Source of the DNA: Aliivibrio fischeri ATCC 7744 = JCM 18803 = DSM 507
Lineage (GTDB): Bacteria; Pseudomonadota; Gammaproteobacteria; Enterobacterales; Vibrionaceae
Assembly: GCF_023983475.1 (NCBI RefSeq)
Contig: NZ_CP092713.1
Span: forward strand, 1,302,001 to 1,366,000
Direction: 5' to 3'
Length of the DNA stretch: 64,000 nucleotides
Part shown: one piece after another, positions 1-8,923 of the stretch
How positions within the stretch are numbered: position 1 is the stretch's first letter
Layout of the letters: every line of letters begins with the position of its first letter
Translations under genes and position numbers: made by a program
The notes under the pieces: model-generated
Seen by the model: only the letters and a program-made list of their open reading frames with translations
Databases searched by the model: none
What the model was told of the DNA's origin: nothing

Positions 1-2
1 GA

Positions 3-926
3 GCTTTAATCATGCCAAACCTTGTACCACCTGTAACAACTACCGAACAAGCATTAAGTTACCGTGAACGTATTCAGGCTGAAAACAAATCTGATTATTT
101 TGCTCCTCTTATGTCTCTTTATCTAACAGAAAAGACAACATCAGAAGAGATCCGAAAAGCGAAAGCGACTGGACATATCGTAGCAGCAAAACTGTATCCA
201 GCTGGTGCTACAACAAACTCAGACTCTGGTGTAAGCAACGTTAAAAACGTTTACCCTATTCTAAAAACGATGCAAGAAGAAGGTATGCTTTTACTTATTC
301 ATGGAGAAGTAACAACTCATGATGTTGATATCTTCGATCGTGAAAAGACTTTTCTTGATACAGTTTTAGCGCCTATCGTTAATGATTTTCCTGAGCTAAA
401 AATTGTACTTGAGCACATCACAACCAAAGATGCGGCAGATTTTGTTAAAAACGCAGGTCCAAACGTTGCTGCAACCATTACAGCGCATCACTTATTGTTT
501 AACCGTAACCATATGTTAGTTGGTGGTATTAAACCTCACTTCTACTGCTTACCAATTTTAAAACGCAATACACACCAACAAGCTCTAGTGGAAGCTGCAA
601 CAAGCGGTAATCCTAAATTCTTCTTAGGTACTGATTCAGCACCTCATGCAAAAGACAAAAAAGAAGCAGCTTGTGGTTGTGCTGGTTCATATACTGCACA
701 CGCTTCAATCGAGCTTTATGCAGAAGTCTTTGAAAACGAAGGCAAGCTAGAAAATCTAGAAGCATTCGCAAGCTTTAATGGCCCTGACTTTTATAATCTA
801 CCTCGTAACACTGACACAATAACGCTTGTAAAAGAAGCGTGGATTGCACCAGAGACAATGGCATTTGGAAATGACTTTGTTGTGCCAATTCGTGCTGGTG
901 AAGCTGTTGAGTGGCTAGTAAAATAA
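3..926 (+). CDS. pyrC: Dihydroorotase, 5' end outside the window
   Basis: Converts carbamoyl-aspartate to dihydroorotate, the third step of pyrimidine synthesis, in the cytoplasm. The reading frame is open to the window edge (Ala-Leu-Ile before the first Met), and the E. coli-type PyrC carries about 40 further N-terminal residues, including the DWHLHLRDG metal site, so the Met at 12 is internal. Seen here: MPNLxPPVTT, the AAKLYPA segment holding the metal-bridging Lys, LIHGEV and [12 protein letters not shown] metal histidines, [10 protein letters not shown] and the [14 protein letters not shown] active-site block with the catalytic Asp, then CGCAG. The 3' end is complete and followed by a strong hairpin shared with the convergent ydhF. 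Confidence 0.96.
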   Translation, partial: ALIMPNLVPPVTTTEQALSYRERIQAENKSDYFAPLMSLYLTEKTTSEEIRKAKATGHIVAAKLYPAGATTNSDSGVSNVKNVYPILKTMQEEGMLLLIHGEVTTHDVDIFDREKTFLDTVLAPIVNDFPELKIVLEHITTKDAADFVKNAGPNVAATITAHHLLFNRNHMLVGGIKPHFYCLPILKRNTHQQALVEAATSGNPKFFLGTDSAPHAKDKKEAACGCAGSYTAHASIELYAEVFENEGKLENLEAFASFNGPDFYNLPRNTDTITLVKEAWIAPETMAFGNDFVVPIRAGEAVEWLVK

Positions 927-951
927 GCCATAGATAAAACAAGCTAACAAT

Positions 952-983
952 AAAAATGGGATGCCAAGTTGCATCCCATTTTT
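952..983. terminator. Bidirectional terminator between pyrC and ydhF
   Basis: Perfect 13-bp stem (arms 952-964 and 971-983, loop CAAGTT) with an A-run on the left and a T-run on the right, so it can act for both convergent genes. Confidence 0.9.
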
Positions 984-1008
984 GTTTCTTACTTAATCAC
1001 GGAAATCT

Positions 1009-1917
1009 CTATGGCACGCCGTGACCTTTTGATTCAACCCACACTCGATACCATTGCTCACGGGTAAGTTCTATATTCATTGCATCAACAGCCGCTTGCA
1101 CACGCTCAATTTTACCTGAGCCAATGATAGGTAATGGATTTGATGGCAATTTACGCACCCAAGCATAAATCACCTGATCGATACTTTGTGCTCCAACCTC
1201 TTCTTTTAACTCTTCAAGCACATTACGAACACGCATTGCTTGCTCTGATTGTCCAGAGAAAATCTCACCACCCGCTAAACATGACCATGCCATTGGTTTA
1301 ATACGATTCATCTGTAATTGATCAAGCGTGCCATCGTGTGCAACTTCAAAATTAAGTGGATTAATCTCAACTTGATTAGTCACTAATGGTTTATCTAAAC
1401 GAGATTGGAGCAGTTCGAAATGACTTGGTGTAAAGTTAGACACACCAAAATGTTTAACCTTGCCCTCTTTCTGCAGTTGATTAAACGTATCAGCTACTTC
1501 ATCAGCGTTCATTAATACATCCAATCGGTGAATTAATAGCACATCAATTTCAGTTATATTTAAACGTTCTAATGAATTATTTACCGAGTTTAGAATATGT
1601 TCTTTTGACGTATCGTAATGGTTAATCTTTCTGGTAGGAAAATCAGGAGTACATAAATTAATATCGCATTTTGTCACGATTTCTATGCTATCGCGCAATG
1701 ATGGTTCTAGTGCTAATGCTTCACCGAATAAAGACTCACATTGGTATCCACCATAAATGTCAGCATGGTCAACAGTCGTGATCCCAAGTTCAATATGCTG
1801 TTTTAAAAAACTCAATCTTTCTTGCGGAGTCATTCCCCAATCCCCAAGACGCCAATACCCTTGAACAAGTTCTGAAAATTGCGGTCCTTGTGGTGCGATT
1901 GTCGTTTTATTAATCAT
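1009..1917 (-). CDS. ydhF: Aldo/keto reductase, YdhF type
   Basis: NADP-dependent oxidoreductase of the aldo/keto reductase superfamily; physiological substrate unknown. The 302-residue length and many blocks match E. coli YdhF: TIAPQGPxFS and GYWRL near the N terminus, TTVDHADIYGGYQCE (catalytic Asp and Tyr about residues 52-57), the active-site Lys in VTKCD, the catalytic His in LIHR, KHFGVSNFTP, TNQVEINP and the NADP-binding LPIIGSGKIERV near the C terminus. The ATG has GAG 6 nt upstream. It is a single gene, convergent with pyrC. Confidence 0.93.
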   Translation of the reverse strand: MINKTTIAPQGPQFSELVQGYWRLGDWGMTPQERLSFLKQHIELGITTVDHADIYGGYQCESLFGEALALEPSLRDSIEIVTKCDINLCTPDFPTRKINHYDTSKEHILNSVNNSLERLNITEIDVLLIHRLDVLMNADEVADTFNQLQKEGKVKHFGVSNFTPSHFELLQSRLDKPLVTNQVEINPLNFEVAHDGTLDQLQMNRIKPMAWSCLAGGEIFSGQSEQAMRVRNVLEELKEEVGAQSIDQVIYAWVRKLPSNPLPIIGSGKIERVQAAVDAMNIELTREQWYRVWVESKGHGVP

Positions 1918-2169
1918 ATTATTCTCTACCGTATACTAAATTTATTAACGCTATACATAGTAGGTAGCAACAGAAAATTTGCAGTGATGGAAGTCGAATT
2001 ATCAACATACTGAGTTAATAAGTTCATCAACAAATTAAATTTATATCGGTTGGCAAAATGTCTGAACGACTTTTTTTAAACCAAAATCAATTTATTAATG
2101 ATAAAGATTGCACTCAATGTACGCTATCCGTAAAATCCACCCGTAATTAAGAATAAGGTCAATAACATA

Positions 2170-2496
2170 ATGAAAAAACACTTTTTTTACGCCTTATTAA
2201 TGGGGCTAACTTCTTCTTACGCTTTTGCGGATATCGTTGCGACACCAGAGAATGAAGATATCTGTAAGCAAAAATATGTTAAAGCCGTGTTTGACCAACA
2301 AGTCCAATACAGCAACCCTCAGAATGATCCACAAGTACGTAGAACCGCTGAACGTCATATTGATCGCTCTCGTGAGGTCTATGATGAAACAAATAGCTTT
2401 TGTTCTGCACTAAGCTACTTATTGAATGATGCTCCCCAAGAAGAACTAACAGAAGATTTTCAACGAGCAAAAAAAGGTGAATCTCAATTCAAATAA
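2170..2496 (+). CDS. Small secreted protein, unknown function
   Basis: A 108-residue protein I do not recognise. The first about 20 residues form a signal peptide (MKKHFFYALL then a hydrophobic stretch ending SYAFA/D), so a mature periplasmic protein of about 88 residues is expected. The mature part is polar, helix-prone, with two cysteines (about residues 32 and 78) that could form a disulfide. It stands alone and ends before a long perfect palindrome that acts as terminator. Overlapping frames on both strands are shadows. Confidence 0.75.
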   Translation: MKKHFFYALLMGLTSSYAFADIVATPENEDICKQKYVKAVFDQQVQYSNPQNDPQVRRTAERHIDRSREVYDETNSFCSALSYLLNDAPQEELTEDFQRAKKGESQFK

Positions 2497-2539
2497 CCAT
2501 TTAGACAATGATCTATTGAGACTATGATTGAAATCTAGA

Positions 2540-2571
2540 GGTTCAATTAACATAATTATGTTAATTGAACC
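2540..2571. terminator. Perfect 32-nt palindrome between convergent genes
   Basis: The 32 nt from GGTTCAATTAACATA to its exact complement form a hairpin between the small secreted protein and the DUF3820 gene. There is no clear U-tract, so factor-independent termination is plausible rather than certain. Confidence 0.65.
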
Positions 2572-2579
2572 ATCTAAAG

Positions 2580-2801
2580 TTAACGACGATATTTTAATGG
2601 TCGAATAACTTCATCAAGCCCTTCGATTTTCATCGCTAGACTTAAAGCCATTAACTCACCCAACTCTCCTTTTGGAAAGCCGTCTTTACGCTCAAACCAT
2701 AATAAATATTCTTCAGGTAAATCGATTAACACTCTTCCTGAATACTTTCCAAATGGCATGGTCACTTGAGTAAGTTTAATGATTTGTTCTTTATTCAGCA
2801 T
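2580..2801 (-). CDS. DUF3820 family protein
   Basis: A 73-residue protein with the DUF3820 pattern: MPFGKYSGRVLIDLPEEYLLWF followed by FPKGELGELMALSLAMKIEGL. The family was once labelled a putative quorum-regulated factor; no biochemical role is established. Its start lies 11 nt inside the 3' end of the upstream NUDIX gene, so the two are translationally coupled on one mRNA. Confidence 0.85.
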   Translation of the reverse strand: MLNKEQIIKLTQVTMPFGKYSGRVLIDLPEEYLLWFERKDGFPKGELGELMALSLAMKIEGLDEVIRPLKYRR

Positions 2802-3318
2802 TCAAGCACTCTTTAGCAATCAAATGCAAAAGAAACGTTTCTCGCTCAATACTCATTCCTTTTTTGTCACTATTTGAAATAATATCTTCGTTATGAGCAA
2901 TCGCTTCATGGATATTAATCCATACAGGCTTCATACCATTTCTTATTTCGTAACTTTCGTAGTTAGTTTCGCCTAACTCTCTATCACACTCACAGGTATA
3001 ACAATAAGAAATCATATGCAACACATTACATTCATGTTTATACCAAGGACGAAATTCTTCGTACATACCGAATGGTTCAATATTTGAGATATTTTTTGCC
3101 CCTGTCTCTTCTTCGATCTCTCTAACTAAACCTGCAATAACATCTTCGCCTTCATCTAATCCACCACCAGGTAATGAATAATCTTGATAACGCTCAGTGT
3201 ATAAAAGAAGGATCTCTTCGCCTTTTAAAATAATTCCGCGAGTTGCATTACGATGAAGAATTTTATGGTTATCTAAACGCTCTAAATCTGGATGCGTTGT
3301 AATATTTAAAATTCGCAT
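2791..3318 (-). CDS. NUDIX hydrolase
   Basis: Predicted pyrophosphohydrolase for a nucleoside diphosphate linked to another moiety; substrate unknown. The NUDIX box (GxxxxxEx7REUxEExGU) is complete at about residues 51-73: GGGLDEGEDV, then REIEEETGA. Length 175 aa is normal for a single-domain member. It overlaps the following DUF3820 gene by 11 nt, suggesting a two-gene operon. Confidence 0.9.
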   Translation of the reverse strand: MRILNITTHPDLERLDNHKILHRNATRGIILKGEEILLLYTERYQDYSLPGGGLDEGEDVIAGLVREIEEETGAKNISNIEPFGMYEEFRPWYKHECNVLHMISYCYTCECDRELGETNYESYEIRNGMKPVWINIHEAIAHNEDIISNSDKKGMSIERETFLLHLIAKECLNAE

Positions 3319-3513
3319 AAAAAACTGATAAACCTAATTTGAAAAATACAGTGTCATTATACGCAATTTGTTTTCAGATGCAGCTAACAATTAATTTCTA
3401 CCTAATGAGACAATGTAAAGATTATGTAAATGTCGTGATATCCATCTACTTCTTTTATGCATCATTTTATATAATAAGTGTGAAAAATAATTACAATTCA
3501 AGGACAGCTCAAT

Positions 3514-3969
3514 ATGAAAAAATTTCAATCACTGGTTATTGCATCATCACTTTTAGCATCAACCTCAGTTTTTGCACATACTTTTAATGAAGCAGACAAA
3601 GCCATTGCATACCGTCAAGCTGCATTCACAATGATCGCAGGTAACGTTAGTGAAATGGGTGATATGGTCAAAGGAAAGGCTGATTGGAGTGATGCTATTT
3701 TTGCCAAGAGAGCAAATCAACTGTCACAATTATCACTTATGCCACTTGATGCTTTCTATGTTGAGGGATCGGATAAAGGAAAAACCAACGCGCTTCCTAA
3801 AGTATGGACTAACTTCCCTGATTTTGAAGCTCGTTTAGCTCAATTCCAAGAAGACGCAGCTGCACTTGCAGAAATTTCAGATAAAGGTGACAAAGCGGCG
3901 ATTCGTAAAGCTTTTGGAAAAACAGTGAAAAACTGTAAAGCTTGCCACTCTGATTACAAAGCACGTTAA
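3514..3969 (+). CDS. Cytochrome c' / c556-type periplasmic haem protein
   Basis: A 151-residue secreted cytochrome. Signal peptide MKKFQSLVIASSLLASTSVFA with cleavage near residue 22, a four-helix-bundle-like mature part, and a single C-terminal haem site CKACH (about residues 143-147) just before the end, the normal place in the c'/c556 family. SD AAGGA precedes the ATG. Fifteen nt downstream begins a cytochrome b561-type membrane protein, the usual partner in a small electron-transfer operon. Family members bind NO or shuttle electrons; which applies here cannot be read from sequence. Confidence 0.93.
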   Translation: MKKFQSLVIASSLLASTSVFAHTFNEADKAIAYRQAAFTMIAGNVSEMGDMVKGKADWSDAIFAKRANQLSQLSLMPLDAFYVEGSDKGKTNALPKVWTNFPDFEARLAQFQEDAAALAEISDKGDKAAIRKAFGKTVKNCKACHSDYKAR

Positions 3970-3984
3970 GCTGGAGACTAACAC

Positions 3985-4635
3985 GTGAAAATTTGGGATG
4001 GTTTTGTCCGAATTTACCACTGGAGCCAAGTCGTTGTACTTGGCTCTTTATGGTATACCGCTGAAGAAGGGCTAATGGAGTTACATTTCACTTTAGCTTA
4101 TCTTTTAATGGCCCTACTCTTAACAAGAATCCTTTGGGGCTTTATAGGAAGTGATACGGCTCGATTTTCTCACTTTCTAGGCTCTCCACAAACTGTTATT
4201 ACCTATCTGAAAACCTCACATACCAATGGTTTACACTACTCAAAAGGCCATAATCCTGCAGGTGGTTACATGGTACTTGCACTATTGCTTCTATTATTAG
4301 TGCAATTAGTGACAGGGTTATTTAGCAATGATGATATTCTTTCTGAAGGTCCATTAGCTTATCTTGTTAGCTATGATACAAGTGGCTTTCTTACTAGGAT
4401 CCATCACCTAAATTTTGATTTAATATTAGGTTTTACTGCTGTTCATGTAATTGCGGTTATCTTATATCGATTAAAAGGCGTTAATTTAATACTTCCTATG
4501 TTTACAGGAAAAGTAGATTTAGATGAAACAGAACCAAAAATGAAACATCCGTTTAAGGCTTGGATCATTTTTGCTGTCATATCTGTGTTTATCTACTTTA
4601 TTTGGGCAGATGAAGTGATAAGCTACCTCTTTTAA
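3985..4635 (+). CDS. Cytochrome b561-family di-haem membrane protein
   Basis: 216 residues, GTG start with CTGGAG 8 nt upstream. Features of the b561/Ni-hydrogenase cytochrome b family: WDGFVRIYHW at the N terminus (haem-ligand His), four to five membrane segments, second-helix region LLTRILWGFIGS, a HNPAGG loop, and late-helix histidines in RIHHLNFDLILGFTAVHVIAVILY. Likely passes electrons between the quinone pool and the adjacent cytochrome c'. A final TM segment lies at about residues 190-212. Confidence 0.9.
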   Translation: MKIWDGFVRIYHWSQVVVLGSLWYTAEEGLMELHFTLAYLLMALLLTRILWGFIGSDTARFSHFLGSPQTVITYLKTSHTNGLHYSKGHNPAGGYMVLALLLLLLVQLVTGLFSNDDILSEGPLAYLVSYDTSGFLTRIHHLNFDLILGFTAVHVIAVILYRLKGVNLILPMFTGKVDLDETEPKMKHPFKAWIIFAVISVFIYFIWADEVISYLF

Positions 4636-4653
4636 AATAAAAGAGAACTTTCA

Positions 4654-5727
4654 ATGACACGCTTCCTTGATTGGTGGAATACATTTTTAGAGTTTAAAGA
4701 TCACGATTGGGCACAAAATATCATCGTGATCACTCTATTTAGTGCATTTCTTTGGCTATCTTGGCGAATAATCATTAAACGCCTTCATCACATTGCAGCA
4801 AAAACTCAACTACCTTGGGACGATGCTGTCATTACCGCTATCTCCGCTCCTGTAACTCTTGTTATTTGGCTTTGGCCTGCGACGGCATCGCTTAAGATTT
4901 TACTGTCAACTCAGACTCACTTTAGCTCGACATGGCTTCCTGAGTTACAAGTATTTATTTTAATATGGGGTTTTATTTGGTCTGCATTAAGGTTAACAAG
5001 CTTAATTGAAAAACAGTTTTTAACGAACCCTAAACATGATGAAACCACCGTTTTAGCTCTTGGTAAAGTTGTCCGCCTTATTTTTATCACCCTAGGCGTA
5101 CTCTCTTTAATGCAAGGAGTTGGACTGAGTTTATCAGGTCTACTTACCTTTGGTGGTGTTGGTGGCTTAGTCGTCGGTCTAGCTGCTAAAGATCTTCTCT
5201 CGAATTTCTTCGGTGGGATGATGATTTATTTTGACCGCCCATTCAAAGTTGGAGATTGGATTCGCTCTCCTGATCGTTCTTTAGAAGGAACGGTTGAAAG
5301 AATTGGTTGGCGTATGACGGTAATAAGAACCTTTGATAAGCGCCCTCTTTATGTTCCTAACTCAGTATTTAGCAATATTGTCGTAGAAAACCCATCACGC
5401 ATGCTTAATCGTCGAATTAAAGAGGATATTGGCATTAGATATGATGATATTCATAGCATTGAGCGCATTGTTGATGAAATAAAAACGATGTTACAAGAAC
5501 ATAATGATATCGACAGTAACCAGACTCTCATCGTGAACTTTAACGGTTTTGGCCCTTCGTCTTTAGACTTATTAGTTTATACCTTTACTAAAACGGTCAA
5601 TTGGATTGAGTACCATAAAGTAAAACAAGACGTACTGATCAAAATTGGGGATATTATTGCTCAAAATAATGCTGAAATAGCCTTCCCTACACAAACTCTA
5701 AAAGTTGAACAGATCCCTTCTGAATAA
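4654..5727 (+). CDS. Mechanosensitive ion channel, MscS family (YnaI-like)
   Basis: Inner-membrane channel that opens under membrane tension on osmotic down-shock. 357 residues: four or so N-terminal TM helices, the pore helix GGVGGLVVGLAAKDLLSNFFGGMMIYFDRPFKVGDWI (about 172-208), and the MscS beta domain with GTVERIGWRMTVIRTFDKRPLYVPNS. Length and extra TM helices fit the YnaI/YbiO-size class rather than the 286-aa MscS. It is third in a run with the c' and b561 genes (18 nt gap), so it is probably cotranscribed, with no obvious functional link. Confidence 0.92.
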   Translation: MTRFLDWWNTFLEFKDHDWAQNIIVITLFSAFLWLSWRIIIKRLHHIAAKTQLPWDDAVITAISAPVTLVIWLWPATASLKILLSTQTHFSSTWLPELQVFILIWGFIWSALRLTSLIEKQFLTNPKHDETTVLALGKVVRLIFITLGVLSLMQGVGLSLSGLLTFGGVGGLVVGLAAKDLLSNFFGGMMIYFDRPFKVGDWIRSPDRSLEGTVERIGWRMTVIRTFDKRPLYVPNSVFSNIVVENPSRMLNRRIKEDIGIRYDDIHSIERIVDEIKTMLQEHNDIDSNQTLIVNFNGFGPSSLDLLVYTFTKTVNWIEYHKVKQDVLIKIGDIIAQNNAEIAFPTQTLKVEQIPSE

Positions 5728-5747
5728 AAATACGATCTGAAAAACAT

Positions 5748-5779
5748 AAAAAAGGCATACGCTATTTTGTATGCCTTTT
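5748..5779. terminator. Terminator between the MscS gene and ktrB
   Basis: 10-bp stem AAAGGCATAC/GTATGCCTTT (5751-5760, 5769-5778), A-run before and T-rich run after; usable in both directions. Confidence 0.85.
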
Positions 5780-5798
5780 CTTTTATGGATTGGTATTA

Positions 5799-7163
5799 TT
5801 AACCCGTCAATACATTCTCTTCTGGATATTTCACCCTCGACACTTCAGGTCTTGCAAGCATGTAAGCTAAAGTTAAGGGACCGATACGACCTATAATCAT
5901 AACAATGACCATAATGAACTTACCAGGCTCAGATAACTCTGCAGTTAAACCCGCGGTTAATCCCACAGTAGCAAAGGCAGAAATAACCTCAAACATGACT
6001 TTATCAAACCCTGCTTTTTCAGTAAGCATTAACGAAAACATAGCTATTGATAATAGTGAACCACTAACAACGATAATGGCTAACGATTTAGTTACTATTG
6101 GCCAACCAATGGTTCTCTTAAACATCACCACATTTTTCTTTTGACGTAAAAATGTCCATGTAGCGACTGCAGCAACAGTAATTGTTGACACTTTTAGACC
6201 ACCACCAGTCGATGTTGAACCTGCACCAATCAACATTAATATGATCATAATTAACAAGGCTGGTTGAGTGAACTGAGTTAAATCAACACTATTAAAACCT
6301 GCCGTTCGAGCACTTGCTGATTGAAAAAATGCAGCTAACCATTTATCACCACTGGATAATGCACCAAATGTATTAGGGTTTTGATACTCTAAAATATAAA
6401 AGAACAATGTCCCAACTAATAACAAGGTTGGCGTTGCAACTAACATTATCTTAGTGTGTAGCTGTAAACGTTTAAACCCTTTTGAGCCATTCTTAACCAA
6501 ATCAACAATGACTGTAAAACCTAAACCACCACCTATGAACAGTAACGATAGCGTAAAAATAACAAGCGGATCACCGACATACCCCATTAAGCTATCAGAG
6601 AAAAGTGAAAAACCAGCATTATTAAACGCAGAGATAGAATGAAACGCTGCATAAAATAGACCTTTCGCGATTCCAAATTCAGGTACCCATCGAAGGGAAA
6701 GAACAACCATTCCAATAAATTCAGCAATTAAAGCAAAACAAATTATACCTTTGATTAGCTTCCTTAAATTTACTTTCTTTTCTTGTCCTAATGCTTCTTT
6801 TGCTAAGGCTTGCTGACGTAAGCTCAACCTTAAACCGAATATATACAGTAGAACAGCAGACAAGGTCATTTGACCTAATCCACCAATCTGCATTAAAAAC
6901 ATTAAAACAATTTTTCCACTGATAGTGAAATGCGACCCCGTATCAACGACCCCTAAACCTGTCACACTAATAGCAGATGTCGCGGTAAATAAGGCATCCA
7001 TAAAACTCAAACCAGATACCGAAAAAACAGGTAAGGTTAAAAGCAATGCTGAGGGCAATAGAATAGCCAAAAATGAAAAAAGGATAATCTTTGGTTCAGA
7101 CCACCCTTTCTCTTCATTATTATGCTGAAGAGGATATAATCCTCTTTTAGGTAAATAACTCAT
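5799..7163 (-). CDS. ktrB: K+ uptake channel subunit KtrB (TrkH/KtrB family)
   Basis: Membrane subunit of the Na+-dependent KtrAB potassium system. 454 residues, matching Vibrio KtrB, shorter than TrkH. Four M-P-M repeats can be followed by their filter segments: TSAISVTGLGVVDTG, FHSISAFNNAGFSL, FQSASARTAGFNSVDL and FEVISAFATVGLTAGLT, each with the filter glycine. The intramembrane loop region LIGAGSTSTGGGLKVST is present. Its ATG overlaps the ktrA stop by 4 nt (ATGA), showing coupled translation of the pair. Confidence 0.94.
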   Translation of the reverse strand: MSYLPKRGLYPLQHNNEEKGWSEPKIILFSFLAILLPSALLLTLPVFSVSGLSFMDALFTATSAISVTGLGVVDTGSHFTISGKIVLMFLMQIGGLGQMTLSAVLLYIFGLRLSLRQQALAKEALGQEKKVNLRKLIKGIICFALIAEFIGMVVLSLRWVPEFGIAKGLFYAAFHSISAFNNAGFSLFSDSLMGYVGDPLVIFTLSLLFIGGGLGFTVIVDLVKNGSKGFKRLQLHTKIMLVATPTLLLVGTLFFYILEYQNPNTFGALSSGDKWLAAFFQSASARTAGFNSVDLTQFTQPALLIMIILMLIGAGSTSTGGGLKVSTITVAAVATWTFLRQKKNVVMFKRTIGWPIVTKSLAIIVVSGSLLSIAMFSLMLTEKAGFDKVMFEVISAFATVGLTAGLTAELSEPGKFIMVIVMIIGRIGPLTLAYMLARPEVSRVKYPEENVLTG

Positions 7164-7822
7164 AACGTTCTAATTTTTTTAGCTAATTGAACTTCAGGTC
7201 CAACGATAATCAAAATATCGCCAATCTCTAATTCTTTACTCCAATCTGGTGCTGTTTCAATTTCTGGTCCGCGTTTTATCGCAAGTACCTTTACATCGGA
7301 CATTTGACAAAAATCCAATTGCCCTAATGATTTACCCATATTTTTACCACCGATAACAATCTCAGTCATGGCCAGTCCACTACCGAGTTCATGGAATTCA
7401 AACACACGTCTGTCTAGCATTTTACGTGCAACCCGAATCCCCATATCTCGCTCTGGCATAATAATATGATCCGCCCCTATCTTCGTTAAGATTTTGGCAT
7501 GAAACTTATCATTGGCCTTAACCCAAACAGTCTTAACACCGGCTTCTTTCAATACTAAAGTGGTTAATATGCTGGCATTAATATCTGAGCCAATTGCAAC
7601 CATAACCATGTCATAGTCATCAAGTTTAAGCTCTGCAACTGTTTCTTCACTTGCACAGTTAGCAACAATAGCGGTAGAGACAAAGTCCATTGCCTTCTTA
7701 ACACGCTCTTCATTTATATCAATGGCTAAAACCTGAGAGCCATACTGATGCAACTCTTCGCACACCGTAAGTCCAAAGCGACCTAATCCAATTACTGCAT
7801 ATTGTTTATTTTCTGCTTTCAT
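7160..7822 (-). CDS. ktrA: K+ uptake regulatory subunit KtrA (RCK)
   Basis: Cytoplasmic RCK ring protein that gates KtrB. The N-terminal nucleotide fold begins with YAVIGLGRFGLTVCEEL and an acidic Asp at the end of beta-2 (VLAIDIN); VANCASEETVAELKLDDYDMV and GADHIIMPERDMGIRVARKM follow; the C-terminal RCK-C half ends near ELEIGDILIIVGP. The ATG at 7822 (SD GTGAG, 220 aa, the length of Vibrio KtrA) is preferred over a GTG four codons upstream. Confidence 0.95.
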   Translation of the reverse strand: MKAENKQYAVIGLGRFGLTVCEELHQYGSQVLAIDINEERVKKAMDFVSTAIVANCASEETVAELKLDDYDMVMVAIGSDINASILTTLVLKEAGVKTVWVKANDKFHAKILTKIGADHIIMPERDMGIRVARKMLDRRVFEFHELGSGLAMTEIVIGGKNMGKSLGQLDFCQMSDVKVLAIKRGPEIETAPDWSKELEIGDILIIVGPEVQLAKKIRTL

Positions 7823-8155
7823 CAATTTACTCACTTTACTATTAATGACACTAAGGGAAATTACCCTTAAAGAGCATCATCCTCCTCGAACGCCATAAGT
7901 TCAATCTAATTAAGGATCGGTTATAAGAAAACGATTCCTAGTATTAAAACTAAGATAGCCGAAAAGAATGCGATTGCCCCTTAAGTTTCAACAAAATTAG
8001 TTATCAATTATGGAAATAATGTAGAATCAGGTAGAAAATGTGACACCAATCTCATGACACCTTAAAATATAGGCCTAAAATAGCCACATATCGAACAGGA
8101 ATGTTCAACAATTTTAGTTACACTCAATTTTTATTTGTAAACTGGAGACCTTATT
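7823..8155. other. Divergent intergenic region ktrA/deoD
   Basis: About 330 nt without a gene. It must hold the ktrA promoter and the deoD promoter. A CRP-like site is seen at 8039-8054. No small ORF with a good ribosome site was found. Confidence 0.6.
8039..8054 (+). promoter_or_regulatory. Candidate CRP site upstream of deoD
   Basis: TGTGA-N6-TCTCA matches the CRP consensus TGTGA-N6-TCACA in 9 of 10 positions, about 100 nt before the deoD ATG. Nucleoside catabolism genes are commonly CRP-activated (known in E. coli deo). Functional status is inferred. Confidence 0.55.
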
Positions 8156-8866
8156 ATGGCTACCCCACACATTAATGCTCAAGCTGGTGATTTCGCAGAA
8201 ACAGTTCTAATGCCTGGTGACCCTCTTCGTGCAAAGTTCATTGCTGAAAACTTCCTAGAAGACGTAAAGCAAGTATGTGACGTACGTAATATGTTCGGTT
8301 ACACAGGTACTTACAAAGGTAAAAAAGTATCTGTAATGGGCCACGGTATGGGTATCCCTTCATGTTGTATCTATGTTCACGAGTTAATCGCTGAATATGG
8401 TGTTAAAAACGTAATTCGCGTAGGTAGCTGTGGTGCGGTACACGATGACGTTAAACTGATGGATGTTGTTATCGGTATGGGTGCATCAACTGACTCTAAA
8501 GTTAACCGTATCCGCTTTAACAATCATGACTTCGCTGCAATTGCTGATTTTGGTCTACTAGAGACAGCTGTTGGTCAAGCTCGTGAACTTAACGTTCCAG
8601 TTAAAGTTGGTAATGTATTCTCTGCTGACCTTTTCTACTCACCAGAAGCTGATCTGTTCGACAAAATGGAAAAATTAGGCATCCTTGGTGTTGATATGGA
8701 AGCGGCAGGCATTTATGGTGTGGCAGCTGACCTAGGAGCAAAAGCACTGACTATCCTTACTGTTTCTGATCACATTAAACGTGGTGAGAAATTAAGCTCT
8801 GAAGACCGTCAAAAATCATTTAATGACATGATGACAGTTGCATTAGAAACTGCAATTAAACTGTAA
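8156..8866 (+). CDS. deoD: Purine nucleoside phosphorylase, DeoD type
   Basis: Cleaves purine (deoxy)ribonucleosides with phosphate to base and (deoxy)ribose-1-phosphate. 236 residues, typical hexameric DeoD. Motifs: [16 protein letters not shown] (phosphate site, Gly20/Arg24), [17 protein letters not shown] (phosphate Arg87/Ser90), FSADLFYSP, the ribose/base site [13 protein letters not shown] (Glu181 region) and VSDHI with the catalytic Asp204. SD GGAG. It stands alone rather than in a deoCABD operon, which suggests the accessory deoD that vibrios carry; downstream lie a transposase-like gene and a SorC/DeoR regulator. Confidence 0.97.
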   Translation: MATPHINAQAGDFAETVLMPGDPLRAKFIAENFLEDVKQVCDVRNMFGYTGTYKGKKVSVMGHGMGIPSCCIYVHELIAEYGVKNVIRVGSCGAVHDDVKLMDVVIGMGASTDSKVNRIRFNNHDFAAIADFGLLETAVGQARELNVPVKVGNVFSADLFYSPEADLFDKMEKLGILGVDMEAAGIYGVAADLGAKALTILTVSDHIKRGEKLSSEDRQKSFNDMMTVALETAIKL

Positions 8867-8876
8867 TCAGATGTTT

Positions 8877-8899
8877 GCGCCAGTCATCAATACTGGCGC
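8877..8899 (+). terminator. Hairpin after deoD
   Basis: Perfect 8-bp GC-rich stem GCGCCAGT/ACTGGCGC with a 7-nt loop, directly after the deoD stop. No U-tract follows (CATAAAATCC), so it may be an mRNA 3' end stabiliser or partial attenuator rather than a full terminator. Confidence 0.5.
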
Positions 8900-8923
8900 C
8901 ATAAAATCCATAAGGGGAGTCTA

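Noticed and set aside
3339-3587. 82-codon ORF upstream of and overlapping the cytochrome c' gene
   Set aside because: No ribosome site; it overlaps a secreted cytochrome with a clear signal peptide and SD in another frame.
8877-8899. Attachment site for the transposase-like gene
   Set aside because: The GCGCCAGT repeat is a single local hairpin with no second copy beyond the gene, so it is not an element end.
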